Assembly (NCBI GenBank): GCA_022706085.1
Contig: JAKJDF010000002.1
Span: 1-64,000, forward strand
Direction: 5' to 3'
Source: Candidatus Latescibacterota bacterium
GTDB taxonomy: Bacteria > Latescibacterota > MWCZ01
Length of the DNA stretch: 64,000 bases
Below the pieces are notes generated by a model. That model saw only the letters and a list, made by a program, of their open reading frames with translations. It did no database searches and had not been told where the DNA came from. A program made the position numbers and the translations under genes. How positions within the stretch are numbered: position 1 is the first letter of the stretch; each line of letters opens with the position of its first letter. Below are positions 34,325 through 44,004 of this stretch, piece after piece.

Positions 34325-36484
34325 ATGAAAGCGTTCTGGCGTAATGTGGCTCTCTTTACGCTTGTGTTCCTCGTGGTTTTCACGTCAATTATCGCGATAA
34401 CGGTGCGTCTTCTGAGCCGGGACCTCCCTGATCTGGCAGCAGTTGAGCAGATACGGCCGAAGCTTTCCACTGTAATCACATCCGCCGATGGCCAGATTCT
34501 GAAGACTTTCGCCATACAGAAGCGCACGCTTGTCGCTTTCGATGATCTTCCGCCCGCCCTGATTGATGCTCTGCTGGCGAGCGAGGATCGCGAATTCTGG
34601 TCGCACTGGGGAGTGAATCCGATCAGCTTCGTTCGCGCTTCTCTGATCAGCCTGGTCACACTGAGCCCGCCGAGGGCCACAAGCACCCTCTCGCAACAGC
34701 TTGCGCGCGATCTCTTCCTGACGAAGGAGCGCAGTCTGATCAGGAAAATAAAAGAGGCGATCGTCGCCACCCGGATTGAGCGTACGTATACAAAGAAAGA
34801 GATCATCCAGCTCTACCTCAACCAGGTCTATTTTGGTGCGGGCGCGTACGGTGTTCAAGCGGCAGCGAGGACCTACTTCGGCTGCGATGCCAGAAGCCTT
34901 ACCACCGAGCAATGCGCCACGCTGGTGGGAATGCTACCGGCCCCGAACTACTATAACCCCATCAGGAACCCGGAACGCGCACTGGCGCGGAGAAACGTTG
35001 TCCTGGGAGCCATGGGAGCAACCGGGAAACTGCCGAAATCAGAAGTTGCCCGCCTGCAAGCCCTTCCGCTGGTGACTACCCCGGGGCTTGAAGAACTCGG
35101 CATCGCTCCGTATTTCACGGAATACATTCGCATCCGGTTGTCAGAACAACTTCAGAAGTCTGATTCGCTCCGCATCCGTTTCGCGCAGGTCGCAGGACTT
35201 CCTGACACAGCCTCGGCGGACCAGCTCATCTATGAAGGCGGCTTCGTGATCGAAACCACCCTGGACAGCCGGTTGCAGCAGATCGCGGAGCGCGTTCTGT
35301 CTGCGCGGATTGACTCGATGCAGGCGTATTACGATCGTGCGGTGCGTGCCCAGAACAACATCAACAGCCCGTGGGTAGACCGGGAGCAAAGCCTTGCGAC
35401 GGGCTCCATTGTGGCGAAGCGTGTTCAGGCTGCGCTTCTTGCGATGGACGTGCGCACCGGCGCGATCCTTGCCATGGTGGGCGGCCGTGATTTTGACGCG
35501 ACGAAGTTCAACCGTGCAGTGCAGGCATTGCGGCAACCGGGCAGCAGTTTCAAACCGTTTGTCTATACCGCGGCGATCGACAACGGTTTCAGTCCCGTCA
35601 CCGAAATTCCCAACCAACCGGTTACACTGTCCGACCCTCAGCGGGGCGAATGGCGTCCGGAGAACTACGACGGGAGCATCGGCGGTCCGATGACACTCAG
35701 GGAAGCACTTGCGAAGTCGGTCAATCTGGTCGCGGTTCGTCTCCTTCTCCAGACTACCCCACGTCTTGTGATTCAGTATGCCGAGAACATGGGAATAAGG
35801 AGCAATCTGCCGCCGTATCCATCGCTGGCGCTCGGGGTGGGTGAAGTGCGTCTGGTTGAGCTCACTGCGGCGTATGCCGTGTTCCCGCACCAGGGCATCT
35901 ATGTGGAGCCTTTCGCCATATCGCGCATTCTTTCGAGGGACGGCATTCAACTTGTGGAGCGGCAGATTTCCGGTCAGCAACACGAAGCGTTGAATCCGGG
36001 AACCGCGTTCATCATGACAAAGCTGCTCGAGAACGTGGTTGTCCGGGGTACGGGTGCCGGCGCACGCTCTCAATTCGGGCTGCTTCGGCCCGCCGGTGGC
36101 AAGACCGGCACCACGAATGATTACGGTGATGCGTGGTTCGTCGGTTTTACTCCTCAGATCTGCTGTGGCGTATGGGTGGGCTTTGATCAACGGGTGAACA
36201 TGGGACGGGGAAACACAGGGGCCGGGGCAGCACTACCGATCTGGGCGCAGTTCATGAAGGAGGCCCACGATGTGCTCAATCTGCCGGCACAGGACTTTCC
36301 AAAACCTCCGGAAATTGAAGCAGTAGAGATCTGTGACGAGAGTCATCTCGCCGCGACTCCGAATTGCCCGAGTACCTACACGGAATACTTCCGTCACGCG
36401 GAAATCCCTGAGCCCTGTACAATTCATCGCTGGGGCAGAAGTTCACCGGCTTCGCGCCGTGAGGCATTGCGGCGCAACTATTGA
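34325..36484 (+). CDS. Class A penicillin-binding protein (PBP1A-like)
   Basis: 719 residues. N-terminal membrane helix (ALFTLVFLVVFTSIIAI); glycosyltransferase family 51 domain with LLASEDREFWSHWG (catalytic Glu), TLSQQLARDLFL and EIIQLYLNQVYFG; transpeptidase domain with SSFK (Ser about 407), KSVNL and KTGTTNDYG. Polymerises and crosslinks peptidoglycan in the periplasm. C-terminal WVGFDQR... region is normal. The ribosome site is weak (AAGGG immediately before the ATG). Its end overlaps the convergent fur gene by 7 bases. Confidence 0.95.
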   Translation: MKAFWRNVALFTLVFLVVFTSIIAITVRLLSRDLPDLAAVEQIRPKLSTVITSADGQILKTFAIQKRTLVAFDDLPPALIDALLASEDREFWSHWGVNPISFVRASLISLVTLSPPRATSTLSQQLARDLFLTKERSLIRKIKEAIVATRIERTYTKKEIIQLYLNQVYFGAGAYGVQAAARTYFGCDARSLTTEQCATLVGMLPAPNYYNPIRNPERALARRNVVLGAMGATGKLPKSEVARLQALPLVTTPGLEELGIAPYFTEYIRIRLSEQLQKSDSLRIRFAQVAGLPDTASADQLIYEGGFVIETTLDSRLQQIAERVLSARIDSMQAYYDRAVRAQNNINSPWVDREQSLATGSIVAKRVQAALLAMDVRTGAILAMVGGRDFDATKFNRAVQALRQPGSSFKPFVYTAAIDNGFSPVTEIPNQPVTLSDPQRGEWRPENYDGSIGGPMTLREALAKSVNLVAVRLLLQTTPRLVIQYAENMGIRSNLPPYPSLALGVGEVRLVELTAAYAVFPHQGIYVEPFAISRILSRDGIQLVERQISGQQHEALNPGTAFIMTKLLENVVVRGTGAGARSQFGLLRPAGGKTGTTNDYGDAWFVGFTPQICCGVWVGFDQRVNMGRGNTGAGAALPIWAQFMKEAHDVLNLPAQDFPKPPEIEAVEICDESHLAATPNCPSTYTEYFRHAEIPEPCTIHRWGRSSPASRREALRRNY

Positions 36485-36987
36485 GGCCTTTCCGGAGGGC
36501 GTTGAAGGCCGGATTTGGAGCACACCCCTTTGTTCCTGAGTTCCACGCACCTGCCGACTATTTTCACGGAGTGATCCACGAGCTCGTATCCCATGGTGAC
36601 GGCAATTCGGCGGAGGTGACCGAGAAGAACCGGGTCTGCAACCTCAAACACGCGCCCGCACTCCTGGCATTGCAGATGCTCGTGGGGGGTTTCCAGCCCG
36701 TAGACGAGTTCGTAGTACTCCGAGGAGGATCCGCTGGGGGCGATGGAGGAGCGCAGTATTCCGCAATTGGCGAGCAGAGCCACGGTGCGGTACACCGTGG
36801 CCTTGGATATCCTGTGCCCTGCATCCCGCAGGCGAACGTGCAGGTCATCCACTTCGAAGTGGGTATGGGCGGAGAAGATGTGCTGGAGAATGTGGCGCCG
36901 TTCGGGCGTCATTCTCATTCCTCGCGAGCGTAGATAGGCAACAAACTCGTTGACAAGCGCCTGCGTATTCATTGGCCGTCCGTCCAT
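36478..36987 (-). CDS. Fur family transcriptional regulator
   Basis: About 169 residues. Winged helix with MRMTPERRHILQHIF and ISKATVYRTVALLANCGI. Metal-binding HEHLQCQECGRVFEV has the first CxxC; a second C-terminal CxxC is not present (the tail cysteines are spaced wider). It may be a Fur, Zur or PerR homolog; metal specificity is not decidable. The start is between ATG 36987 and ATG 36972. GTG 37020 lies upstream of the predicted transcription start and is rejected. Confidence 0.88.
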   Translation of the reverse strand: MDGRPMNTQALVNEFVAYLRSRGMRMTPERRHILQHIFSAHTHFEVDDLHVRLRDAGHRISKATVYRTVALLANCGILRSSIAPSGSSSEYYELVYGLETPHEHLQCQECGRVFEVADPVLLGHLRRIAVTMGYELVDHSVKIVGRCVELRNKGVCSKSGLQRPPERPQ

Positions 36988-37008
36988 CTCAGGTTCTTCG
37001 TCAAATTG

Positions 37009-37036
37009 AAGATACCGCACACCGGCAACCGGTCAA
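37009..37036 (-). promoter_or_regulatory. Putative sigma70-type promoter of fur
   Basis: On the minus strand: TTGACC (-35, 37031-37036), 16-bp spacer, TATCTT (-10, 37009-37014). Transcription would begin near 37002, just upstream of the chosen fur start codon. ACCGGCAACCGGT, a small palindrome (37021-37033), overlaps the spacer. Confidence 0.5.
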
Positions 37037-37204
37037 CAGCATCCGGCGGAGCGGTCTTTCCTCCCGCGAGATACGGTGCGGCGCACAGACGCACCCCCTC
37101 GCCCCCTTGCAGAAAAAAAAGTACTTATTGATTGGGGGCATCACACGCCGGCTGCGTTCTTTGTGCTGTTATGAAACTGGCGCGTTTCCGGGAAGGGCGA
37201 GAGA

Positions 37205-38326
37205 ATGGAATGCACTCGTGCGGCCGTAGTTGATTACCTGGCGTCGTGTGAGCCTCCGGATTTTTCCGGCGAGGCCGCGGCAGAACGGGTACGACTCCCT
37301 GTTGCAATTGACGCGAGAGTTTTGCGGCGTCTTCTCCCACGTGAAGGCGCATCGCCAACCTGGGCTTCGGAGTTTGGGCGGAGTCTGTCGAATTCGGAAG
37401 CAATTCCGGTAACCACAATTGACACCGTTCTTGTGCCTGATGACACGGTTACCGAAGATTTGCGAATGAGTCTCGAGGAATTTGACGGCATTTTTCAGCG
37501 CTGGGGTACCGTTGTTGCGCACCTGATAACTGCGGTGCCCAGAAGTACTCTTTCGTCAATCGTACGTCAGTTTTTGGCACCTGAAGACGAACAAGTCCTG
37601 CGTTTGGGCCAGCAAATGGAGAAGCTGCTTGCTCTTCCGGAGGACGCCGACGGTCTCGAGCGTTGTCTTGCCGTAATCGATCACCTGGGCGCGTGGGTGG
37701 ATCGTCCCGCGATGTGTGATATCGCCGATGTGGCATATCGCCTTCGCGTGCGGATTGACGAAGATCGTGCTCTTTTGCGCCAGGAAACCGACCGGCAGCT
37801 CGCAGAGGCACCAGCGAGGGCGCTCGACGAGTTTCGGGCTCAGACCGCTGTGGGCTTTTTCCTGCCGGAAAGACGCCTGGCGTTCCGGGGCGACACGCTT
37901 TTCGTTTTCGACGGGGAATACCCGGCAGCGGAAATGCGCATGCTGATTTCAGAGTACATGACTGACCTGGAGAAACGGTTCACTGCGGCAGCGATTGACC
38001 GGGACCTTCTCAGGCAGGCAGCAGAAGCGGAGCAACCTGCCTCCATTCCAGATCGTGTGCGGTCTATCGTATGGCGCAGGGATAACGGGAGATGCGCCAT
38101 GTGCGGAGGCACCACCGATCTGGAATTCGACCACATCATTCCGAAGTCACAGGGCGGCGCATCCACGGTGGCAAACGTTCAGGTACTGTGCGTCCGTTGC
38201 AATGAAAGGAAGGGCGCACAGGTTTCCTGGCTTCCTTTTCCTCGTGTGCACCGAACTTCCGAGGACACACTGGATCTGTTCAGAACGCCTTTGCCCCCAC
38301 GACTGGAACGCGATTCCACATGTTGA
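37205..38326 (+). CDS. HNH endonuclease-domain protein with uncharacterised N-terminal region
   Basis: 373 residues. The C-terminal HNH module (about 280-345) has CAMCGG and CVRCNERKG as zinc-binding pairs and LEFDHIIPKSQGG with the catalytic Asp-His pair near 309-310. Residues 1-275 are mostly helical and acidic with no family I recognise. They lack restriction-enzyme-like motifs I could identify. GGAAGGGCGAGAG precedes the ATG. It stands alone between fur and the sugar oxidoreductase cluster. It may be an accessory nuclease, for example in defence or a solitary group; this is not supported by neighbours. Confidence 0.78.
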   Translation: MECTRAAVVDYLASCEPPDFSGEAAAERVRLPVAIDARVLRRLLPREGASPTWASEFGRSLSNSEAIPVTTIDTVLVPDDTVTEDLRMSLEEFDGIFQRWGTVVAHLITAVPRSTLSSIVRQFLAPEDEQVLRLGQQMEKLLALPEDADGLERCLAVIDHLGAWVDRPAMCDIADVAYRLRVRIDEDRALLRQETDRQLAEAPARALDEFRAQTAVGFFLPERRLAFRGDTLFVFDGEYPAAEMRMLISEYMTDLEKRFTAAAIDRDLLRQAAEAEQPASIPDRVRSIVWRRDNGRCAMCGGTTDLEFDHIIPKSQGGASTVANVQVLCVRCNERKGAQVSWLPFPRVHRTSEDTLDLFRTPLPPRLERDSTC

Positions 38327-38377
38327 CTCCCGCCAGGGCTTTCCATCGGGTATCACCCGAGCACAAAGGACCACACC

Positions 38378-39403
38378 ATGCCACAGTACTCCGTAGCCAT
38401 TATTGGCACAGGAAAAGCACACCGATCTGACGGGGCCACCGGGTACGGAACCGCACACTGGCACGCCCAGGGTTATCTTGCGACACCCGGATGCACGCTG
38501 GTTGCATGCGCAGATATTGTACCGGAAAATGCACGCGCATTCGCGGAGATGTACAACATCCCGCGCGTATACGTGGACTACCGTGAGATGCTCAGCAAAG
38601 AACAACCGGACATCGTCAGCGTCTGCACATGGCCCCAGCTTCACGCGCGGATGGTAGTTGATTGCGCCAAAGCCGGCGCAAAGGCGGTTCACTGTGAGAA
38701 GCCAATGGCTCCGACCTTTGGCGAAGCACGATTGATGAAGGACACCTGCGAGAAGACGGGAACGCAGCTTACGTTCAATCATCAACGCCGTTTCGAGGAA
38801 CGGTTCATCTTCGCGCGGGATATGATCAAGGAGGGTGCTGTCGGCCAATTGCGGCGGCTCGAAGGCTCCTGGGGCAACATGCTGGACGTCGGCACACACT
38901 GGATCGACCTGCTGAACTTTTACAATGACGATACTCCGGCGGACTGGGTTATCGGCCAGGTGTACCGAGCAGGAGACCAGAAAGCTTTCGGCGTGGATGT
39001 GGAAAGCCAGGCTCTCTGCTATTTCCATTATGCGAATGATGTGTACGGGCTCCTGCTGATGGGCCAGGGGCATTCCATTGGCGCAGAACACCGCATTCTG
39101 GGAAGTGAAGGTGTCATCGAAGTGGATTGGCCGCGTGTGAGAATTCGAACGAAAGGCGATGCATCGTGGCAGGTTTTCGACAAGGGCGCTACCGAGGGGT
39201 CGGTAACACGGGGCATTCAGGATATCGTATCGAGTTTGAGCTCAGGGAAGGAATCAGCGCTGAGCGCGAGGAAAGCCTTTGCGGCGACTGAAGTGATATT
39301 TGCGACGTACGAGTCCAGCAGGCGGCGGGGCCGCGTGGAATTACCGCTCACGATAGACGACAACCCGCTGCATTCGATGATCGCCAATAGTCAGATCGGG
39401 TGA
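38378..39403 (+). CDS. Gfo/Idh/MocA family oxidoreductase (copy 1)
   Basis: 341 residues. N-terminal Rossmann fold (YSVAIIGTGKAHR...), the EKPMAPTFGEAR motif with catalytic Lys, and GTHWIDLLNFYND supplying the catalytic His region. NAD(P)-dependent oxidation or reduction of a sugar, polyol or derivative. Very similar to the next gene, indicating tandem duplication. First gene of an oxidoreductase cluster with 66-78 base gaps. Confidence 0.92.
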   Translation: MPQYSVAIIGTGKAHRSDGATGYGTAHWHAQGYLATPGCTLVACADIVPENARAFAEMYNIPRVYVDYREMLSKEQPDIVSVCTWPQLHARMVVDCAKAGAKAVHCEKPMAPTFGEARLMKDTCEKTGTQLTFNHQRRFEERFIFARDMIKEGAVGQLRRLEGSWGNMLDVGTHWIDLLNFYNDDTPADWVIGQVYRAGDQKAFGVDVESQALCYFHYANDVYGLLLMGQGHSIGAEHRILGSEGVIEVDWPRVRIRTKGDASWQVFDKGATEGSVTRGIQDIVSSLSSGKESALSARKAFAATEVIFATYESSRRRGRVELPLTIDDNPLHSMIANSQIG

Positions 39404-39469
39404 TGGCGGTTGGGCTGTGACGAGACAAGAACGGTCACCCAGTTTCACCAGTGATGGAGACGAAACACA

Positions 39470-40543
39470 ATGACGGAACTTCGGGCAGTGATTATTGGCT
39501 GCGGCAAGTCAACGCGAACTGCCGGCGCCAAGGAGCACGGAATCAGCCATTGCCACGTGCAGGGGTACCAGGCGACGGAAGGCTGCAGAGTTACCGCGTG
39601 CGCGGACATCGTTGAGGATTACGCTGCCAGCTACGCAGCTCTCTACGGGCTACCCAGGTACTACCTCGACTATCGCGAGATGATTGCCGCGGAGAAACCG
39701 GATATCGTGAGCGTGTGCACCTGGCCGCACCTGCATGCGGAGATGGTGATCCACTGCGCAAAGGCCGGAGTCCGGGCAATTCATTGCGAAAAGCCGATGG
39801 CACCTACCTTCGGTGAAGCACGCAGGATGAAGGAAACGTGCGACGAACTGGGCGTGCAGCTCACCTTCAACCACCAGCGACGCTTTGAACCGCAGTATCG
39901 CATGGTCAGAGAACTTGCCAACCGCGGGGTGGTGGGCAAAGTGCTGCGAATCGAGGCAGCGTGCGGGGATATGTTCGACTGGGGAACCCACTGGTTTGAC
40001 ATGGTCAACTTCTACAACAACGACGTTCCGGCAGAGTGGGTTATCGGACAGATCGATTGCCGAACCGAAAACAAGGTGTTCGGCGTGCCGATCGAGAATC
40101 AGGGAATCGCGAGCTTCCGTTACGCGAATGGCGTGTACGGTTTCTTTGTAAGCGGTTACGGAGCGACGATCTGGGCAGAGCACCGTATTCTCGGAACAGA
40201 CGGCATCATAGAGGCGCACATGCCGGTGGTGAAAGTACGGGGAAAAGGCGATACGGAGATGCGCACAGTCACCTTCCCCGAACAGAAGAACATCGGCGCG
40301 TGGTCGGCGATCACGTTTGGTATATGGGACCTTGTCCACGGATTGCGGACCGGACGTGAGCCTGAGCTTTCCGCTCGAAAGGCGCTGGCGGGAACCCAGC
40401 TCATTTTCGGGGCGTACGAGTCCAGCCGCCGCCGGGCACGCGTAGAGTTTCCCCTCGAAATTGACGATAATCCCCTCCACAGCATGATGGCTTCTGGAGA
40501 GATTGGCCCGAAACGGAGCGAACACGCGAATGTGAAGAAGTGA
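39470..40543 (+). CDS. Gfo/Idh/MocA family oxidoreductase (copy 2)
   Basis: 357 residues, tandem paralog of the previous gene. Shared blocks include EKPMAPTFGEAR, LTFNHQRRFE, GTHWFDMVNFYNND and the C-terminal IDDNPLHSMM. Rossmann motif VIIGCGKSTRTAG. Different C-terminal linker (FPEQKNIGAWS). Probably acts on a related substrate; the pair might form a heteromer (inference). GGAG 9 bases before the ATG. Confidence 0.92.
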   Translation: MTELRAVIIGCGKSTRTAGAKEHGISHCHVQGYQATEGCRVTACADIVEDYAASYAALYGLPRYYLDYREMIAAEKPDIVSVCTWPHLHAEMVIHCAKAGVRAIHCEKPMAPTFGEARRMKETCDELGVQLTFNHQRRFEPQYRMVRELANRGVVGKVLRIEAACGDMFDWGTHWFDMVNFYNNDVPAEWVIGQIDCRTENKVFGVPIENQGIASFRYANGVYGFFVSGYGATIWAEHRILGTDGIIEAHMPVVKVRGKGDTEMRTVTFPEQKNIGAWSAITFGIWDLVHGLRTGREPELSARKALAGTQLIFGAYESSRRRARVEFPLEIDDNPLHSMMASGEIGPKRSEHANVKK

Positions 40544-40621
40544 AATAACGGTTCTTCAGCGTTCTGTAATTCTCGTTTCCCTGTTTCATTGAAGGCGTCT
40601 ACGTGATTTTGAGGTCAACAC

Positions 40622-41623
40622 ATGAAGGAAAAGACGGACGACAAACCGGTGCGCTGGGGCATACTGGCAACCGGTAACATCGCAAAGCAATTTGCGCGCG
40701 GCCTGCAGGTAATCCCCGATGCCCGGCTTGTCGCGGTTGGCTCCAGAACCAGAAAAGGGGCAGAGGAGTTCGCCAAGGAGTTTGACGTCCCGAATGCTCA
40801 TGCATCCTACGAGGCGTTGGCGGGCGACCCGGACGTAGATGCGGTTTACGTCGCGACACCGCACCCCTTCCACAAGGAGAACACAATCCTCTGCCTCAAC
40901 GCCGGCAAGGCCGTTCTTTGCGAAAAGCCCTTTGCGATCAATGCGCGCGAAGCACGGGAAATGATCGCGTGCGCACGACAGAACAACGTGTTCCTGATGG
41001 AAGCCATGTGGACGCGCTACCTGCCGCTGTATGCGAAGGTCCGGGAGCTTCTTTCAAACGGCGTGATCGGTGATGTGCGCATGGTGAAAGCCGATTTTTG
41101 TTTCCGCGCAGATCTGAAGCCGGAAGGTCGCCTGTTCAATCTGGCACTCGGTGGAGGAGGGCTTCTAGACATTGGTGTGTACACGATCTCGTTTGCGAAC
41201 ATGATCTGCGGTCCGAAGCCCGAACGGATGGCATCTCTCGCGCACATCGGCACAACGGGTGTTGACGAGCAGGCAGGGCTCCTCTTGAGTTACCCCGGCG
41301 ACAAACTGGCGGTATTGACGTGCGCGGTTCGTACCACCACGCCACACGAGGCTGCCATATTCGGAACCGAGGGCATGATTCGGATCCATCACCCGTTCTG
41401 GCACGGCAGCGAGATGACGCTTTCCGTGAATGGCAAACCCGACGTTCAGATGTCCCATCCGTTCGTCGGGAACGGGTACAACTGCGAGGCAGTAGAGGTT
41501 ATGCGGTGTATCCGTTCGGGAAGAAAAGAGAGTACCCTGATGCCGCTGGACGAATCCCTTGCGATCATGGAGACGATGGATGCGTTCCGCCTGGAATGGG
41601 GCCTGAGATACCCAACAGAATGA
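40622..41623 (+). CDS. Gfo/Idh/MocA family oxidoreductase, dihydrodiol/xylose dehydrogenase-like
   Basis: 333 residues. WGILATGNIAKQFARGL Rossmann start; EKPFAINAREAREM; then MEAMWTRYLPLYAKVRELL and GGGGLLDIGVYTISFANM, the characteristic pattern of the dihydrodiol dehydrogenase/glucose-fructose oxidoreductase-like branch. Likely NADP-dependent pyranose oxidoreductase. GAGGT site upstream; the stop codon shares bases with the ATGATG start region of the next gene. Confidence 0.9.
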   Translation: MKEKTDDKPVRWGILATGNIAKQFARGLQVIPDARLVAVGSRTRKGAEEFAKEFDVPNAHASYEALAGDPDVDAVYVATPHPFHKENTILCLNAGKAVLCEKPFAINAREAREMIACARQNNVFLMEAMWTRYLPLYAKVRELLSNGVIGDVRMVKADFCFRADLKPEGRLFNLALGGGGLLDIGVYTISFANMICGPKPERMASLAHIGTTGVDEQAGLLLSYPGDKLAVLTCAVRTTTPHEAAIFGTEGMIRIHHPFWHGSEMTLSVNGKPDVQMSHPFVGNGYNCEAVEVMRCIRSGRKESTLMPLDESLAIMETMDAFRLEWGLRYPTE

Positions 41624-41637
41624 TGGAGACTCACCGC

Positions 41638-42609
41638 ATGGAATTCGGACGGGTTCCCGGCATCGAGAAACCGGTAAGCCGCATTGTCCTCGGCACGATG
41701 ATCGTCACGACGGAGGAAAAGGAACGGAGTTTCCGCCTGTTGGATGACGCCCTCGCGCTTGGTTGCACAACGCTGGACACGGCGCACGTGTATGCGGGCG
41801 GAAACAGCGAGCGGGCGATAGGCCAGTGGATGGACAAGCGCGGCAATCGAGAGAAGGTCGTCATCCTTACAAAGGGCGCGCACCCGAATGCTGACCGCCG
41901 AAGGGTGACCCCTTTCGACATCACCTCCGATCTTGCCGATTCGCTTGCACGACTGCGAACGGACTACGTCGATATCTACCTCCTCCACCGGGATGACCCC
42001 GCGCAGCCGGTCGGGCCGATCGTAGAGGCACTGAATGAACATAAAGCGGCGGGCCGAATCCGCGCCTTTGGCGGATCCAACTGGACCCACCACCGCATTG
42101 CCGAAGCGAATGAATATGCAGAAGCGCACGGCCTGGTTCCGTTTGTCGCGAGCAGTCCGAATTTCAGTCTTGCGGCACAGGTGGAGGATCCCTGGGGAGG
42201 CGGATCGGTTACCCTGAGCGGTCCGGAGAACGCGGATGCGCGTGACTGGTACGCGGGGAACCAGCTTCCCGTGTTCACATGGTCCAGCCTCGCCCGTGGC
42301 TTTTTCTCCGGGAGGTTTACTCGGAAGACATTTGACGAGTTCAAAGACTCGCTGGACGGTGCATGCCGCAGGGCGTACTGCCACGAGGAGAATCTCAGGC
42401 GTCTTGACCGGGTGGAAGCGCTTGCGCGGGAAAAGCAACTCACGATCCCGCAGATCGCTCTCGCATACGTCATGAGCCAACCCATGAACGTGTTCGCCTG
42501 TGTCGGGGCTGCGGACGCGAGCGAACTGGCAGCGTGTGTGGAAGCAAGCACGCTCCGGTTGACAAGCACAGAGATCGCCTGGCTCGACCTTCGCTCCGAG
42601 AGGAGGTAG
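41638..42609 (+). CDS. Aldo/keto reductase
   Basis: 323 residues from ATG 41638 (GGAG 9 bases upstream); ATG at 41620 or 41623 would overlap the previous stop. Conserved LDTAHVYAGGNSERAIG with catalytic Asp and Tyr, VVILTKGAHPN with Lys and DIYLLHRDD with His. C-terminal NADPH-binding region is AYVMSQPMNVFACVGAAD. Neighbours are Gfo/Idh/MocA proteins, so a sugar aldehyde, keto-sugar or polyol substrate is plausible. Confidence 0.88.
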   Translation: MEFGRVPGIEKPVSRIVLGTMIVTTEEKERSFRLLDDALALGCTTLDTAHVYAGGNSERAIGQWMDKRGNREKVVILTKGAHPNADRRRVTPFDITSDLADSLARLRTDYVDIYLLHRDDPAQPVGPIVEALNEHKAAGRIRAFGGSNWTHHRIAEANEYAEAHGLVPFVASSPNFSLAAQVEDPWGGGSVTLSGPENADARDWYAGNQLPVFTWSSLARGFFSGRFTRKTFDEFKDSLDGACRRAYCHEENLRRLDRVEALAREKQLTIPQIALAYVMSQPMNVFACVGAADASELAACVEASTLRLTSTEIAWLDLRSERR

Positions 42610-42614
42610 AAAAC

Positions 42615-43907
42615 GTGCAGGTGCGCGCCATCGTTGTCGGAGCCGGCCACAGGGGTCTGGGAGCCGCTTCGTACGCAAAATGCCGTCCGGAGGAGTTCGC
42701 GATCACCGGCGTCGTGGATCCTTCGCCGGTGCGTCGAGAGCGAGCCGCGTCGTTGTACGACATACCGGCGGAGCACTGTTTCTCGACGGTGGAGGAACTG
42801 GTCGCATATCCCAGAATTGCGGATGTTGCGATAAATGCCACCATGGATTCACTTCACGTACCGACCTCACTGCCGCTTCTGGAAGCAGGGTACGACCTTC
42901 TGCTGGAAAAGCCCATATCTACGAATATTGAAGACCTTCTTCGGCTGTACGCGGCTGCGCGCCGGTTGAAACGAACCGTGATGATCTGTCACGTTCTGCG
43001 GTACGCACCGTTCTACACCGCAATCCGCACCCGCGTGGCGGCGGGCGAAATCGGCGACATCCTGAGCGTGCAGACCGTAGAACATGTGAGTTACCATCAC
43101 ATGGCCGTGGGGTTTGTGCGTGGCAAATGGCGCAGGAAGGACCTATGCGGGTCTTCCATGCTTATGGCGAAATGTTGCCATGATCTGGATCTCATCGCGT
43201 GGATGAAGAGCGGGGTGGCGCCAGTTTCGGCGGCAAGTCACGGTTCATTGATGTATTTCCGTCACGACAAAATGCCGGAAGGGGCTGGAACGAGGTGTCT
43301 CGTTGATTGTCCGATAGAAGAAGGATGCATGTATTCCGCGCGCAAGCACTACATTGATCACCCTGATCGCTGGCGTTTCTACGTCTGGGACAGCATCGAA
43401 CACATCGCAGAACCAACGATCGAAGACAAGATACAGTCTCTTCGAACAACGAACCCCTACGGGCTCTGCGTGTGGCGCTGTGACAACGACGTGGTGGACC
43501 ATCAGACCGTGAGCGTGGAGTTTGCAGACGGATCGACCGCCGTTCACAGCATGGTGGGTGGCACTGCCAGGCCTGTTCGCTCAATCCACCTTGTGGGAAC
43601 GCACGGAGAGATCCAGGGAGTTCTGGAAGATAACCGCTTTGTTGTCCGGCACATCGATCCCCGTCCCGGGCACGAGTATTCAGAGGAGACGGTGGATCTG
43701 AATGTCGCCAATCCGGCACTGGAGCGTGGAGGACACGGGGGCGGCGACAGACTGCTTGTCGAGGATTTCGTTCGTCTCATTCGAGGCGAACCGCGCTCCA
43801 TATCCGCTACGACACTCGACGACTCAATCAACGGCCATCTGATCGGATTTTGCGCGGACATTGCGCGTGAGGAAAGGCGGGTTGTGGATATCCCCCGCAT
43901 TCCGTGA
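42615..43907 (+). CDS. Gfo/Idh/MocA family oxidoreductase with cysteine-rich insertion
   Basis: 430 residues. GTG start at 42615, AGGAGG 8 bases upstream; 5 bases after the aldo/keto reductase. VRAIVVGAGHRGLG Rossmann motif, EKPISTNIEDLLRL and LRYAPFYTAI. An insertion near residues 230-250 contains TRCLVDCPIEEGCMYSARK, three closely spaced cysteines, as in a distinct subgroup of this family. CCHDLDLIAWM holds the catalytic-site His. Longer than the others; substrate unknown. Last gene before a strong terminator. Confidence 0.88.
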   Translation: MQVRAIVVGAGHRGLGAASYAKCRPEEFAITGVVDPSPVRRERAASLYDIPAEHCFSTVEELVAYPRIADVAINATMDSLHVPTSLPLLEAGYDLLLEKPISTNIEDLLRLYAAARRLKRTVMICHVLRYAPFYTAIRTRVAAGEIGDILSVQTVEHVSYHHMAVGFVRGKWRRKDLCGSSMLMAKCCHDLDLIAWMKSGVAPVSAASHGSLMYFRHDKMPEGAGTRCLVDCPIEEGCMYSARKHYIDHPDRWRFYVWDSIEHIAEPTIEDKIQSLRTTNPYGLCVWRCDNDVVDHQTVSVEFADGSTAVHSMVGGTARPVRSIHLVGTHGEIQGVLEDNRFVVRHIDPRPGHEYSEETVDLNVANPALERGGHGGGDRLLVEDFVRLIRGEPRSISATTLDDSINGHLIGFCADIAREERRVVDIPRIP

Positions 43908-43946
43908 TCTGCGCGACGTTCATGAAAAGGGGCAGATTACAAAATG

Positions 43947-43984
43947 AAACGCGTCCACGGCAATTTCTTCCCGTGGACGCGTTT
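43947..43984. terminator. Strong bidirectional rho-independent terminator
   Basis: A 14-bp perfect stem (AAACGCGTCCACGG with complement) and 10-base loop, followed on the plus strand by a five-T run and on the minus strand by A/T-rich sequence. Lies between the convergent oxidoreductase cluster and the motor operon. Confidence 0.88.
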
Positions 43985-44004
43985 TTCTGTTCTGGTGCGT
44001 CAGA

